A stretch of DNA of 64,000 nucleotides, from NCBI GenBank assembly GCA_020025275.1, contig JAHHSI010000005.1, positions 39,024-103,023 on the forward strand, given 5' to 3'. Within the stretch, counting starts at the first letter, position 1. Each line of letters starts with the position of its first letter. Shown one piece after another: positions 49,942 through 57,212 of the stretch. The position numbers were made by a program, and so were the translations under genes. Below the pieces are notes generated by a model. That model searched no databases. It was not told the DNA's origin and saw only the letters and a list, made by a program, of their open reading frames with translations. This DNA comes from Oscillospiraceae bacterium (GTDB taxonomy: Bacteria; Bacillota; Clostridia; Oscillospirales; Oscillospiraceae).

Positions 49942-50127
49942 TTAATAATATCTCTTGTTTCTATTCTTGCGGGCAGCCTCGGACTTCTTGCGGCGCTTGA
50001 CGCTGGGGCTTTCATAGCACTCTCTTCTGCGCACTTCCGCAACAATGCCAGCCTTGGCGCAGCTTCTCTTGAAACGCTTCAGAGCGCTGTCCAGGGACTC
50101 GCCTTCCTTAACATGTACTTCGGACAT
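49942..50127 (-). CDS. rpsU: 30S ribosomal protein bS21
   Basis: 61 residues: EVHVKEGESLDSALKRFKRSCAKAGIVAEVRRRE followed by a highly basic tail (KRRKKSEAARKNRNKRYY). A small-subunit protein near the anti-Shine-Dalgarno end of 16S rRNA. GGAGGG precedes the ATG. Monocistronic, with a perfect consensus promoter, as expected for a highly expressed ribosomal protein. Confidence 0.97.
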   Translation of the reverse strand: MSEVHVKEGESLDSALKRFKRSCAKAGIVAEVRRRECYESPSVKRRKKSEAARKNRNKRYY

Positions 50128-50207
50128 CTATTTTCCCTCCCTCCGATGTATCCGGCTACATCCAGGATACTCTTTAAGAGTCATAAGACATGACTTTAAC
50201 AGAGAAA

Positions 50208-50236
50208 ATTATATCCATTTTCTATCAATCTGTCAA
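50208..50236 (-). promoter_or_regulatory. Perfect consensus sigma-A promoter of rpsU
   Basis: On the minus strand TTGACA (50231-50236), exactly 17 bases, then TATAAT (50208-50213). Its leader is about 70 bases and holds CTCTTAAAGAG, a small self-complementary element of unknown use. Confidence 0.9.
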
Positions 50237-50257
50237 GTTCTTTTTTCAAATATTCTC

Positions 50258-50293
50258 AAAAAGAGGGGCGTTTTTTTCATCGCCCCTCTTTTT
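50258..50293 (-). terminator. Terminator of leuS
   Basis: Perfect 13-bp stem AAAAAGAGGGGCG / CGCCCCTCTTTTT with a 10-base loop, 24 bases after the leuS stop on the minus strand. Confidence 0.88.
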
Positions 50294-50317
50294 CCATCGC
50301 AAAAACGGCGTTGTGTT

Positions 50318-52747
50318 TTACTTGGCGGGCTTCACGATCAGGTTGATCAACTTGTTCCTAACGAGGATCGTTTTGATGACCGTCATCCCCTCTGTCGCCT
50401 TCTTTACCTTCTCGATCTCCATGGCCGCAGCCTGCACAGTCTCCTGATCGCTATCTGTGGCCACGATCACCGTGCCCTTCAGCTTTCCGTTGACCTGCAC
50501 GGCCATCTCCACCTGTGCATCTACGGTCTTGCTCTCGTCATAGGTGGGCCAGGACATCTGCATGGCCATCTTCCCGTACTTGGCTGCGTAGCCGGTGAGC
50601 TCCCACATCTCCTCGACCATGTGGGGTGCAAAGGGGCTGAGCAGCAGCATCAGCTGCTCCAGATCGCCCTTGCTGCAGCCATTGGTATAAAAGTCGTTGA
50701 CCATGGCCATCAGTGCGGCAATGGCCGTATTGAGCTTCAGGCCATCGATGTCGGCCGTCACCTTCTTGATGGTTTTATGGATAATGCTCTCGTTCTTGGC
50801 GCTGATGGTCTCCTCATCGCTCATATGGTCCATCAGGTTCCAGCAGCGATCCAGGAACCGCTTGGAGCCCTTCACCGCCTCATTGGACCACGAGACAGCC
50901 TTCTCAAAGTCACCGATGAACATGATATGAAGGCGCATGGTATCGGCGCCGTACTGGGCCACAATATCGTTGGGATTGACTACGTTGCCGCGGGACTTGG
51001 ACATCTTCTCGCCGCCCTCGCCCAGGATCATTCCGTGGCTGGTGCGCTTCTGATAGGGCTCCGGCGTATGCACAACGCCGATATCATAGAGGAACTTGTG
51101 CCAGAAGCGGCTGTAGAGCAGATGCAGCGTGGTGTGCTCCATACCGCCGTTGTACCAATCCACAGGCCCCCAGTATTCCTCAGCCTCCTTGCTGACCAGC
51201 TCCTGATCGTTGTGCGGATCCATATAGCGCAGGAAGTACCAGCTGGAACCGGCCCACTGCGGCATGGTATCCGTTTCACGCTTGGCCGAACCGCCGCAGC
51301 AGGGACAGGTGGTGTTGACCCAGTCGGTCATCTTGCTCAGGGGGCTCTCGCCGTCATCGGTAGGCTCATAGCTGTCCACCTGCGGAAGAACCACCGGCAG
51401 ATCGCTCTCGGGCACCGGCACCCAGCCGCACTTGTCGCAGTGAACCAGCGGAATGGGCTCGCCCCAGTAGCGCTGACGGGAGAACACCCAGTCACGCAGC
51501 TTGTAGTTGACCTTTTCCTTGCCCAGACCATTGTCGGCCAGCCATTTCTTCATGGCAGGGATCGCCTCTTTGACCGTCATGCCGTTGAGGAAACCGGAGT
51601 TGACCATGATGCCCTCATCGCCCTTGAGCGTAAAGGCCTCCTTCTCAATATCGCCGCCCTGAACGACCTCCACAATATCGCAGCCGAAGGCCTTGGCGAA
51701 CTCCCAGTCCCGCTGATCGTGGGCCGGGACCGCCATGATTGCGCCGGTACCGTAGGTGACCAGAACGTAGTCGGAAATAAAAATAGGAATTTCCTTGCCG
51801 GTCACGGGGTTGATGGCGTTGATCCCCTCGATGCGGACGCCGGTCTTTTCCTTGTTCAGCTCGCTGCGCTCAAAGTCAGACTTATGGGCCGCAGCATCCA
51901 CATAGGCGGCCACAGCCTCCCAGTTGGTGATCCGGTCCTTCCACTTGTTCACGTAAGCGTGTTCAGGCGCCATGACCATATAGGTAGCACCGAAAAGAGT
52001 GTCGCAGCGAGTGGTAAAGACGGTCAGCGTATCTCCGGCGGTTGTCTTGAAATTGACCTCGGCACCGGTGGAGCGGCCGATCCAGTTCTTCTGCTGAACC
52101 TTCACACGATCCAGATAGTCCAGGTCGTCCAGATCGTCGATGAGCCGCTGAGCGTACTCAGTGATCTTCAGCATCCACTGGCTCTTCTCCTTGCGGATAA
52201 CTTCACTGCCACAGCGCTCACACACGCCGTTGACTACCTCTTCGTTGGCCAGAACACACTTGCAGCTGGTGCACCAGTTCACAGGCATCGTGGTCTTGTA
52301 GGCCAGTCCCTTCTTGAACAGCTGCAGGAAGATCCACTGGGTCCATCTGTAGTAGCTGGGGTCGGTGGTATCCACCACCCGATCCCAGTCAAAGCCATAG
52401 CCCAGCATTTTCAGCTGTGCCGTGAAGTTGGCAATGTTGTTCTTCGTCACAATGGCGGGATGGATATGGTTTTTGATAGCATAGTTCTCCGTGGGCAGAC
52501 CGAACGCATCGAACCCGATGGGATAGAGAACATTGTAGCCCTCCATGCGCTTCTTTCGGGTCACAATATCCAATGCGGTGAACGGCCGGGGATGCCCCAC
52601 GTGCAGGCCCTGTCCCGAGGGATACGGGAACTCGATCAAGCCGTAAAACTTCGGACGGCTGGTGTCGCCGGTGACAGCGGCATACGGTTTGCTCTCTTCC
52701 CACTTCGCTTGCCATTTCTTTTCAATGGCGGCAAAATCGTACTTCAT
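50318..52747 (-). CDS. leuS: Leucyl-tRNA synthetase
   Basis: 809 residues, bacterial LeuRS size. The HIGH motif is PSGQGLHVGHPRPFTALD and the KMSKS is GEKMSKSRGNVVNP. The CP1 editing domain has VFTTRCDTLFGATYMV and AVPAHDQRDWEFA (Thr-rich loop and conserved Asp). Zinc-like CxxC pairs are CTSCKCVLANEEVVNGVCERCG and CPCCG. It charges tRNA-Leu and edits mischarged isoleucine and norvaline. Expression is controlled by the T-box directly upstream. Confidence 0.97.
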   Translation of the reverse strand: MKYDFAAIEKKWQAKWEESKPYAAVTGDTSRPKFYGLIEFPYPSGQGLHVGHPRPFTALDIVTRKKRMEGYNVLYPIGFDAFGLPTENYAIKNHIHPAIVTKNNIANFTAQLKMLGYGFDWDRVVDTTDPSYYRWTQWIFLQLFKKGLAYKTTMPVNWCTSCKCVLANEEVVNGVCERCGSEVIRKEKSQWMLKITEYAQRLIDDLDDLDYLDRVKVQQKNWIGRSTGAEVNFKTTAGDTLTVFTTRCDTLFGATYMVMAPEHAYVNKWKDRITNWEAVAAYVDAAAHKSDFERSELNKEKTGVRIEGINAINPVTGKEIPIFISDYVLVTYGTGAIMAVPAHDQRDWEFAKAFGCDIVEVVQGGDIEKEAFTLKGDEGIMVNSGFLNGMTVKEAIPAMKKWLADNGLGKEKVNYKLRDWVFSRQRYWGEPIPLVHCDKCGWVPVPESDLPVVLPQVDSYEPTDDGESPLSKMTDWVNTTCPCCGGSAKRETDTMPQWAGSSWYFLRYMDPHNDQELVSKEAEEYWGPVDWYNGGMEHTTLHLLYSRFWHKFLYDIGVVHTPEPYQKRTSHGMILGEGGEKMSKSRGNVVNPNDIVAQYGADTMRLHIMFIGDFEKAVSWSNEAVKGSKRFLDRCWNLMDHMSDEETISAKNESIIHKTIKKVTADIDGLKLNTAIAALMAMVNDFYTNGCSKGDLEQLMLLLSPFAPHMVEEMWELTGYAAKYGKMAMQMSWPTYDESKTVDAQVEMAVQVNGKLKGTVIVATDSDQETVQAAAMEIEKVKKATEGMTVIKTILVRNKLINLIVKPAK

Positions 52748-52783
52748 ATTGACTCTCCTTTGATGATGATTTACCTTTCGACG

Positions 52784-53055
52784 AAAAAACGCCCCCGACT
52801 TCCATACGGAAGTCAGGGGCGATCAAATGACGCGGTACCACCCTGATCCGGCCGCCGGTTACCCTCACGGCCCTCAGTCCCCCATATATCGGGGTCGTGC
52901 CGATAACGGGGCATTCCGTCCCGCCCTACTCTGTTCAAACGGGAAACTCCGAGGCCAGTATGGACAAAGTGCCTCCACCGACTCACACCATCCGTCGGCT
53001 CTCTTAGGCAGGCATTTCTCTGTCTTTTTCCTCTTCATCGTCTTTTGCAAAGATA
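52784..53055 (-). promoter_or_regulatory. T-box leader of leuS (Leu, CUC specifier)
   Basis: The minus strand carries the T-box sequence AGGGTGGTACCGCG (52831-52844) and a terminator stem with six T (arms 52791-52803 and 52808-52820). Stem I shows AAGAGAGCCGACGG near 52991-53005 and GGTGTGAGTCGG. The likely specifier is CTC (complement of 52951-52953), directly before GGAGTTTCC, which matches leucine. Uncharged tRNA-Leu would favour readthrough into leuS. Confidence 0.9.
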
Positions 53056-53060
53056 GATTT

Positions 53061-53089
53061 ATTGTAATGTGTTCTATTCTGTTTGTCAA
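53061..53089 (-). promoter_or_regulatory. Sigma-A promoter of the leuS T-box transcript
   Basis: On the minus strand TTGACA (53084-53089), a 17-base spacer and TACAAT (53061-53066), just after the rsfS stop. Confidence 0.85.
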
Positions 53090-53098
53090 GCGGCGATT

Positions 53099-53467
53099 TT
53101 ATTCGCCCTCATGCAGCACATCAGACAGATCCACAGGCTTGGCGCCGTTCCAAAGGCGCTCCAAGCCGTAGAACTCCCGTGCTTCATCGGAAAACACATG
53201 AACGGCAATGCAGCCGTAGTCCAGCAGCACCCATGTGCCGCCGCGATAGCCCTCCCGGTGCAGCGGGGACTCTTCCGCCTCCTCCGTGAGCACACGCTCC
53301 ACGTTGTCCACCAGTGCATTGATCTGCGTGTTGGAAGACCCGGCAGCGATGACAAAATAGTCCGCCAGCGTGGTCAGCTCGCTGATCTCCAATACCTGTA
53401 CGTTTTTTGCTTTCTTATCAGAAAGGGCCTTTGCTGCCAGCAGGGCCAATTCGTTAGCTGTTTTCAT
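53099..53467 (-). CDS. rsfS: Ribosome silencing factor RsfS
   Basis: 122 residues. It binds uL14 and blocks subunit joining during starvation. Family segments are VQVLEISELTTLADYFVIAAGSSNTQINALVDNVE, EGYRGGTWVLLDYGCIAVHVF and REFYGLERLW. Preceded by the nadD/yqeK fusion as in most Bacillota (nadD-yqeK-rsfS). The end of the smc-led operon. Confidence 0.95.
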   Translation of the reverse strand: MKTANELALLAAKALSDKKAKNVQVLEISELTTLADYFVIAAGSSNTQINALVDNVERVLTEEAEESPLHREGYRGGTWVLLDYGCIAVHVFSDEAREFYGLERLWNGAKPVDLSDVLHEGE

Positions 53468-53471
53468 CGTT

Positions 53472-54671
53472 TTATTCTCCTTGTTTTAACTGTTGGGCCA
53501 GATCATCGCGGGCGGCAATCGTATCCGGGTGCACGGGATTCCCCCATTGCATCATCTCCGCGATCGATGCCTCCATCCCCAGCAGCAGCCCTTGATCCAA
53601 GTCTTTCCAAACCGCCTCACGCAGTGTCTCCACCCCAGGGAAGTCCCGATTCGGCTCGATGTAGTCGGCCATATAGATCACTTTTTCCAGCTTCGTCATC
53701 TTCGGTCGTCCGGTGGTGTGCCAGCGAATGGCCCCATACACCTCGTCGCTGACACCAAAGACATGGCGGGCGATCTCTGCGCCGGTCATGGCGTGCTGTA
53801 ACTTCAACGCCTTGCGCTGCAAGTCATCCAGCACCACATGGTGCGTCCGGCACAGCGCCAGCTGCTCTTCGATGCTCAGTTTTTTCGTGCAGTCGTGAAG
53901 CAGCGCTGCCACCTGTGCCTGCGTAACATCCACGCCGTAGAGCTTGGCCAGATGGATAGCCTCCTGTTCGGTCCCCAGTACGTGGGCCATTCGTTTTGGC
54001 GTCAAATAACTCAGTGCAATGGGCCGCAGTTCATCAACTGTCAAGTTCTTTAGGTTTACACTTGTCCCATAGAGCCCCCGGCGCTGGATGTACCCCCAAA
54101 CCGGGTCCGTCAGGGCCTGCGTCCCCTTGCCGCTGGCAAGTTCTGCACGGATCTCATGACTGGATACCTCGACCACGGCAGGGTTATCCAGCGTCCTCAC
54201 CGTGGCGCCGAAAGTGGTCTCCAAGTAGGCTTTTTGCGCTGCAAAATCTGCCTCCTCCCCGGCTCTCGTCCGGCTGAATGCACCGATGGAGGCCAGGGAC
54301 AGAATGACCTCCGGCTCGTGCCATGTGTGCAACGAGAGGAACATATCCGTCCCCATCAACAGCCACAGCTCATCCTCGGGGTACTGTTCCTTCAACAGAC
54401 GTAGGGTGTCGCTGGTATAGCTCTTCCCCGTCCGCCGCAGCTCCACATCCAGCACTTTCGCCCACGGACCCAGCGCTGCGGTAGCCAGGACCGCCATCTC
54501 GTAGCGGTCCTGCCCACCGGCACTGCCGCAGGACAGCTCCTTATGGGGCGGAACACTGGCGGGGATCAGCAGTAGCCGATCCAGCCGCAGCTGCTTGACG
54601 GCGGCCTTGGCCGCCGCAATATGGCCCCGATGGATCGGGTCAAAGGTACCACCGTAAATACCGATTTTCAT
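53472..54671 (-). CDS. nadD-yqeK: NadD-YqeK fusion (nicotinate nucleotide adenylyltransferase / HD Ap4A hydrolase)
   Basis: 399 residues in one frame. Residues 1-~202 are NadD: GGTFDPIHRGH at 7-17, PPHK at 41-44 and VSSHEIRAEL at 169-178; it makes deamido-NAD from NaMN and ATP. Residues ~208-399 are a YqeK HD domain with ALLHDCTKKLS (HD at 259-260) and HAMTGAEIARHVFGVSDEV. YqeK cleaves diadenosine tetraphosphate symmetrically. Usually these are two adjacent genes; here the stop is lost and NLKNLTVDE links them. rsfS follows 4 bases later. Confidence 0.93.
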   Translation of the reverse strand: MKIGIYGGTFDPIHRGHIAAAKAAVKQLRLDRLLLIPASVPPHKELSCGSAGGQDRYEMAVLATAALGPWAKVLDVELRRTGKSYTSDTLRLLKEQYPEDELWLLMGTDMFLSLHTWHEPEVILSLASIGAFSRTRAGEEADFAAQKAYLETTFGATVRTLDNPAVVEVSSHEIRAELASGKGTQALTDPVWGYIQRRGLYGTSVNLKNLTVDELRPIALSYLTPKRMAHVLGTEQEAIHLAKLYGVDVTQAQVAALLHDCTKKLSIEEQLALCRTHHVVLDDLQRKALKLQHAMTGAEIARHVFGVSDEVYGAIRWHTTGRPKMTKLEKVIYMADYIEPNRDFPGVETLREAVWKDLDQGLLLGMEASIAEMMQWGNPVHPDTIAARDDLAQQLKQGE

Positions 54672-54672
54672 C

Positions 54673-54993
54673 TCAGACGCTCTTCTTTCGATCCTTTACC
54701 AGTTCGATTTTCCGCTTATTCTTGTCGTGCTGCATCCGGTAAAGTACAAACTTGCTTCCGATCACCTGCACCACTTCGCTGCGGGTGGGGATGCACAGCT
54801 CCTCTGCTGCCTCCCGGGCCGTATACATGGAGTTCTCCAGAACACGCCCCTTCACCAGTTCCCGAGCCTCCAGTGCATCATTGACCTGCTTGATGAGGTT
54901 GTCACCGATGCCGTCCTTGCCCACATGAATGATCGTATCTGCCCCGGCGGCGATGCCGCGCAGCTGTGCTCTCTGCTTACTTGTCAGTTCCAT
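54673..54993 (-). CDS. yhbY: YhbY/CRM-domain RNA-binding protein
   Basis: 106 residues from ATG 54993 (AAAGAGA nine bases upstream; ATG 55002 is an alternative). The CRM fold is clear: LTSKQRAQLRGIAAGADTIIHVGKDGIGDNLIKQVNDALEARELVKGRV, with the GKxG loop that binds RNA. It associates with pre-50S particles. It overlaps the end of rdgB by 17 bases. The basic tail (KNKRKIELVKDRKKSV) is typical. Confidence 0.92.
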   Translation of the reverse strand: MELTSKQRAQLRGIAAGADTIIHVGKDGIGDNLIKQVNDALEARELVKGRVLENSMYTAREAAEELCIPTRSEVVQVIGSKFVLYRMQHDKNKRKIELVKDRKKSV

Positions 54994-55588
54994 AGTTTTC
55001 ATTCTCTTTCAAATAGTCTTTTAATTTTATTGCAAAATCCCGCAGGGCATTTCCCCGGTGGGACACCGCATTCTTTTCCTCTGCCGTCAGCTGCGAGAAG
55101 GTCTTTCGCAGCTCCGGTACAAAAAAGACGGGGTCGTAACCGAAACCACCCTCACCGCGCGGCGCATAGGCGATGGTCCCGAAGCAGTCTCCCTCCGCCT
55201 GCAGTACATCTCCGTTGGGGAAGCAGCAGACAATATCCGTGTGGAAGTGAGCCGCGCGGTTGGTGGCTCCTCGCAGGTTGTTGAGCAGCAGCTGATAGCG
55301 CTCCTCATCCGTCTCCACACCGCCGTAGCGGGCGGAATAGACCCCCGGTGCTCCGTTGAGCCAATCCACGCACAACCCCGAATCATCAGCGATGGCCGGC
55401 AGTCCGCTGGCCTCCATGACCGCCTTGGCCTTGAGCATAGAATTTTCGGCAAAAGTTGTGCCGGTCTCCTCTACCTCTACATGAAGCCCCAACTGGGACT
55501 GGAGCACGACCTCCACGCCCAGCTCTCCCAAAATGCGCTGCATCTCTGCCAGCTTTCCCTGATTTTGGGATGCCAATACAAATTTCAT
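54977..55588 (-). CDS. rdgB: XTP/dITP diphosphatase (RdgB/HAM1)
   Basis: 203 residues. It removes non-canonical purine triphosphates. Motifs are FVLASQNQGKLAEMQRIL at the start, EETGTTFAENSMLKAKAV and IADDSGLCVDWLNGAPGVYSARYGG in the middle, and FGYDPVFFVPEL with TFSQLTAEEKNAVSHRGNAL at the end. Coupled to rph by TGATG. rph-rdgB is a standard pair. Confidence 0.96.
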   Translation of the reverse strand: MKFVLASQNQGKLAEMQRILGELGVEVVLQSQLGLHVEVEETGTTFAENSMLKAKAVMEASGLPAIADDSGLCVDWLNGAPGVYSARYGGVETDEERYQLLLNNLRGATNRAAHFHTDIVCCFPNGDVLQAEGDCFGTIAYAPRGEGGFGYDPVFFVPELRKTFSQLTAEEKNAVSHRGNALRDFAIKLKDYLKENENYGTDK

Positions 55589-56310
55589 CAGAGAACACCT
55601 CCCAAGATTTCCTTTTCCTTGGCGATCAACTCACGATTGCCCTTGGCACAAAGTTCCACCAGTTCCTGCTGCTCCCGCAGGGTGAAGGCCCGGCCTTCTC
55701 CGGTGCCCTGCAGCTCGATGATCTCGCCCAGTTCGTTCATCACGCAGTTCAGGTCCACCATGGCGCAGCTGTCCTCGCTGTACTGCAGATCCACCATGGC
55801 CTCATCCTCCACGATACCGGCTGAAATACCGGAGACATAGTGGCGGATCGGGCTTCGGCCCAAGTCGCCGGACTCCACCAGACGGCGGCAGGCCAAGGCC
55901 ATGGCGATGAATCCGCCGGTCACCGATGCGGTACGGGTTCCTCCGTCTCCCTGCAGCACATCGCAGTCCACGGTGATCGTCCGCTCCCCCAGCAGCTCCA
56001 GATCCACAGCAGCCCGCAGACTGCGGCCAATCAGACGCTGGATCTCGGCACTGCGGCCGGACACTTTCAGCTTGTCCACGTCACGGCGGCTGCGCTGGCG
56101 GTTGGCACGGGGCAGCATGGAGTACTCTGCCGTGACCCAACCGCAGCCGGGCTGGACATGGGGCGGCGTACGATCCTCCACCGATGCGCAGCACAGAACC
56201 TTCGTGTCGCCGCACTGGATCAGGACGCTCCCCTCGGCAAACTTTACAAAGTCGGTGGTAATCGTGACTGGCCGAAGCTCATTGTACATTCTTCCATCCG
56301 CTCGTTTCAT
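55588..56310 (-). CDS. rph: Ribonuclease PH
   Basis: 240 residues. It trims tRNA 3' ends with phosphate. It has RPVTITTDFVKFAEGSVLIQCGDTKVLCCASVE, the phosphate-site and catalytic residues in GRSAEIQRLIGRSLRAAVDLELLGERTITVDCDVLQGDGGTRTASVTGG, and IVEDEAMVDLQYSEDSCAMVDLNCVM. The length is normal. It lies 17 bases after ftsY. Confidence 0.96.
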   Translation of the reverse strand: MKRADGRMYNELRPVTITTDFVKFAEGSVLIQCGDTKVLCCASVEDRTPPHVQPGCGWVTAEYSMLPRANRQRSRRDVDKLKVSGRSAEIQRLIGRSLRAAVDLELLGERTITVDCDVLQGDGGTRTASVTGGFIAMALACRRLVESGDLGRSPIRHYVSGISAGIVEDEAMVDLQYSEDSCAMVDLNCVMNELGEIIELQGTGEGRAFTLREQQELVELCAKGNRELIAKEKEILGGVL

Positions 56311-56327
56311 ATTTCTTTCCTTTCCCC

Positions 56328-57197
56328 TCAGATCATCGCTTCCAAAAATTCCTTGGCATCAAAGGGCTGCAGGTCGTCGATCCCTTCGCCCAGACCTACA
56401 TATTTCACCGGGACCTGCAGCTCCTGGGCGATGGCAATCACAATACCGCCCTTAGCCGTGCCGTCCAACTTGGTAAGGATGATTCCGGTCAGACCGGCCG
56501 TCTCCTTAAACTGGCGGGCCTGAATAAGCCCGTTCTGTCCCGTGGTGGCATCCAGCACCAACAGTGTTTCCTTGGCGGCATCCGGCGTCTCCCGATCGAT
56601 GATCTTGCGCATCTTGGCCAGCTCATTCATCAGATTTTGCTTGTTGTGGAGACGACCTGCCGTATCCACCAGCACCACATCGGTGCCGCGGGCCTTGGCC
56701 GCCTGCAGTCCATCGAACAAAACAGCACCGGGATCTGCGCCCTCGTGCTGGCGCACAAGATCCACCCCGGCCCGTTCCGACCAGATCTCCAGCTGGTCGG
56801 CAGCTGCAGCTCGGAACGTATCTCCCGCGCAGAACAAAACCTTCTTCCCCTGCTCTTTCAGCTGGTGGCCCAGCTTACCGATGGAGGTGGTCTTTCCCAC
56901 GCCGTTGACACCGATCATCAGCACCACGCTGGGCTTGGTGGACAGGTCCAGCGCGGTACTGCCCACGTTCAGCTGCTCGGCCAGGATCTCACGCAGTGCG
57001 CCCTTCACGTTCTCTGCGCCCAGCATACGCTCGTCATAGACCTTCTTCCGCAGTTTCTCGACCGCATCCACGGCGATCGTCATCCCCACGTCGGCCAGGA
57101 TCAGGTTTTCCTCCAGTTCTTCAAAAAACTCCTCACCCAGCTCTTCAAAAGACATGGGGGCAAACCACGCCTTTTTAAATTTACTGAAAAGTCCCAC
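56328..57197 (-). CDS. ftsY: Signal recognition particle receptor FtsY
   Basis: 289 residues: a short acidic lead, the N domain and the G domain, without the long A domain of E. coli. GTPase motifs are GVNGVGKTTSIGKLG, DTFRAAAADQL, VDTAGRLHNKQNLM and TKLDGTAKGG. It docks SRP-ribosome complexes at the membrane. It follows smc by 15 bases, the usual smc-ftsY order. Confidence 0.97.
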   Translation of the reverse strand: MGLFSKFKKAWFAPMSFEELGEEFFEELEENLILADVGMTIAVDAVEKLRKKVYDERMLGAENVKGALREILAEQLNVGSTALDLSTKPSVVLMIGVNGVGKTTSIGKLGHQLKEQGKKVLFCAGDTFRAAAADQLEIWSERAGVDLVRQHEGADPGAVLFDGLQAAKARGTDVVLVDTAGRLHNKQNLMNELAKMRKIIDRETPDAAKETLLVLDATTGQNGLIQARQFKETAGLTGIILTKLDGTAKGGIVIAIAQELQVPVKYVGLGEGIDDLQPFDAKEFLEAMI

Positions 57198-57212
57198 AGC
57201 TTCGTCCTCCTG

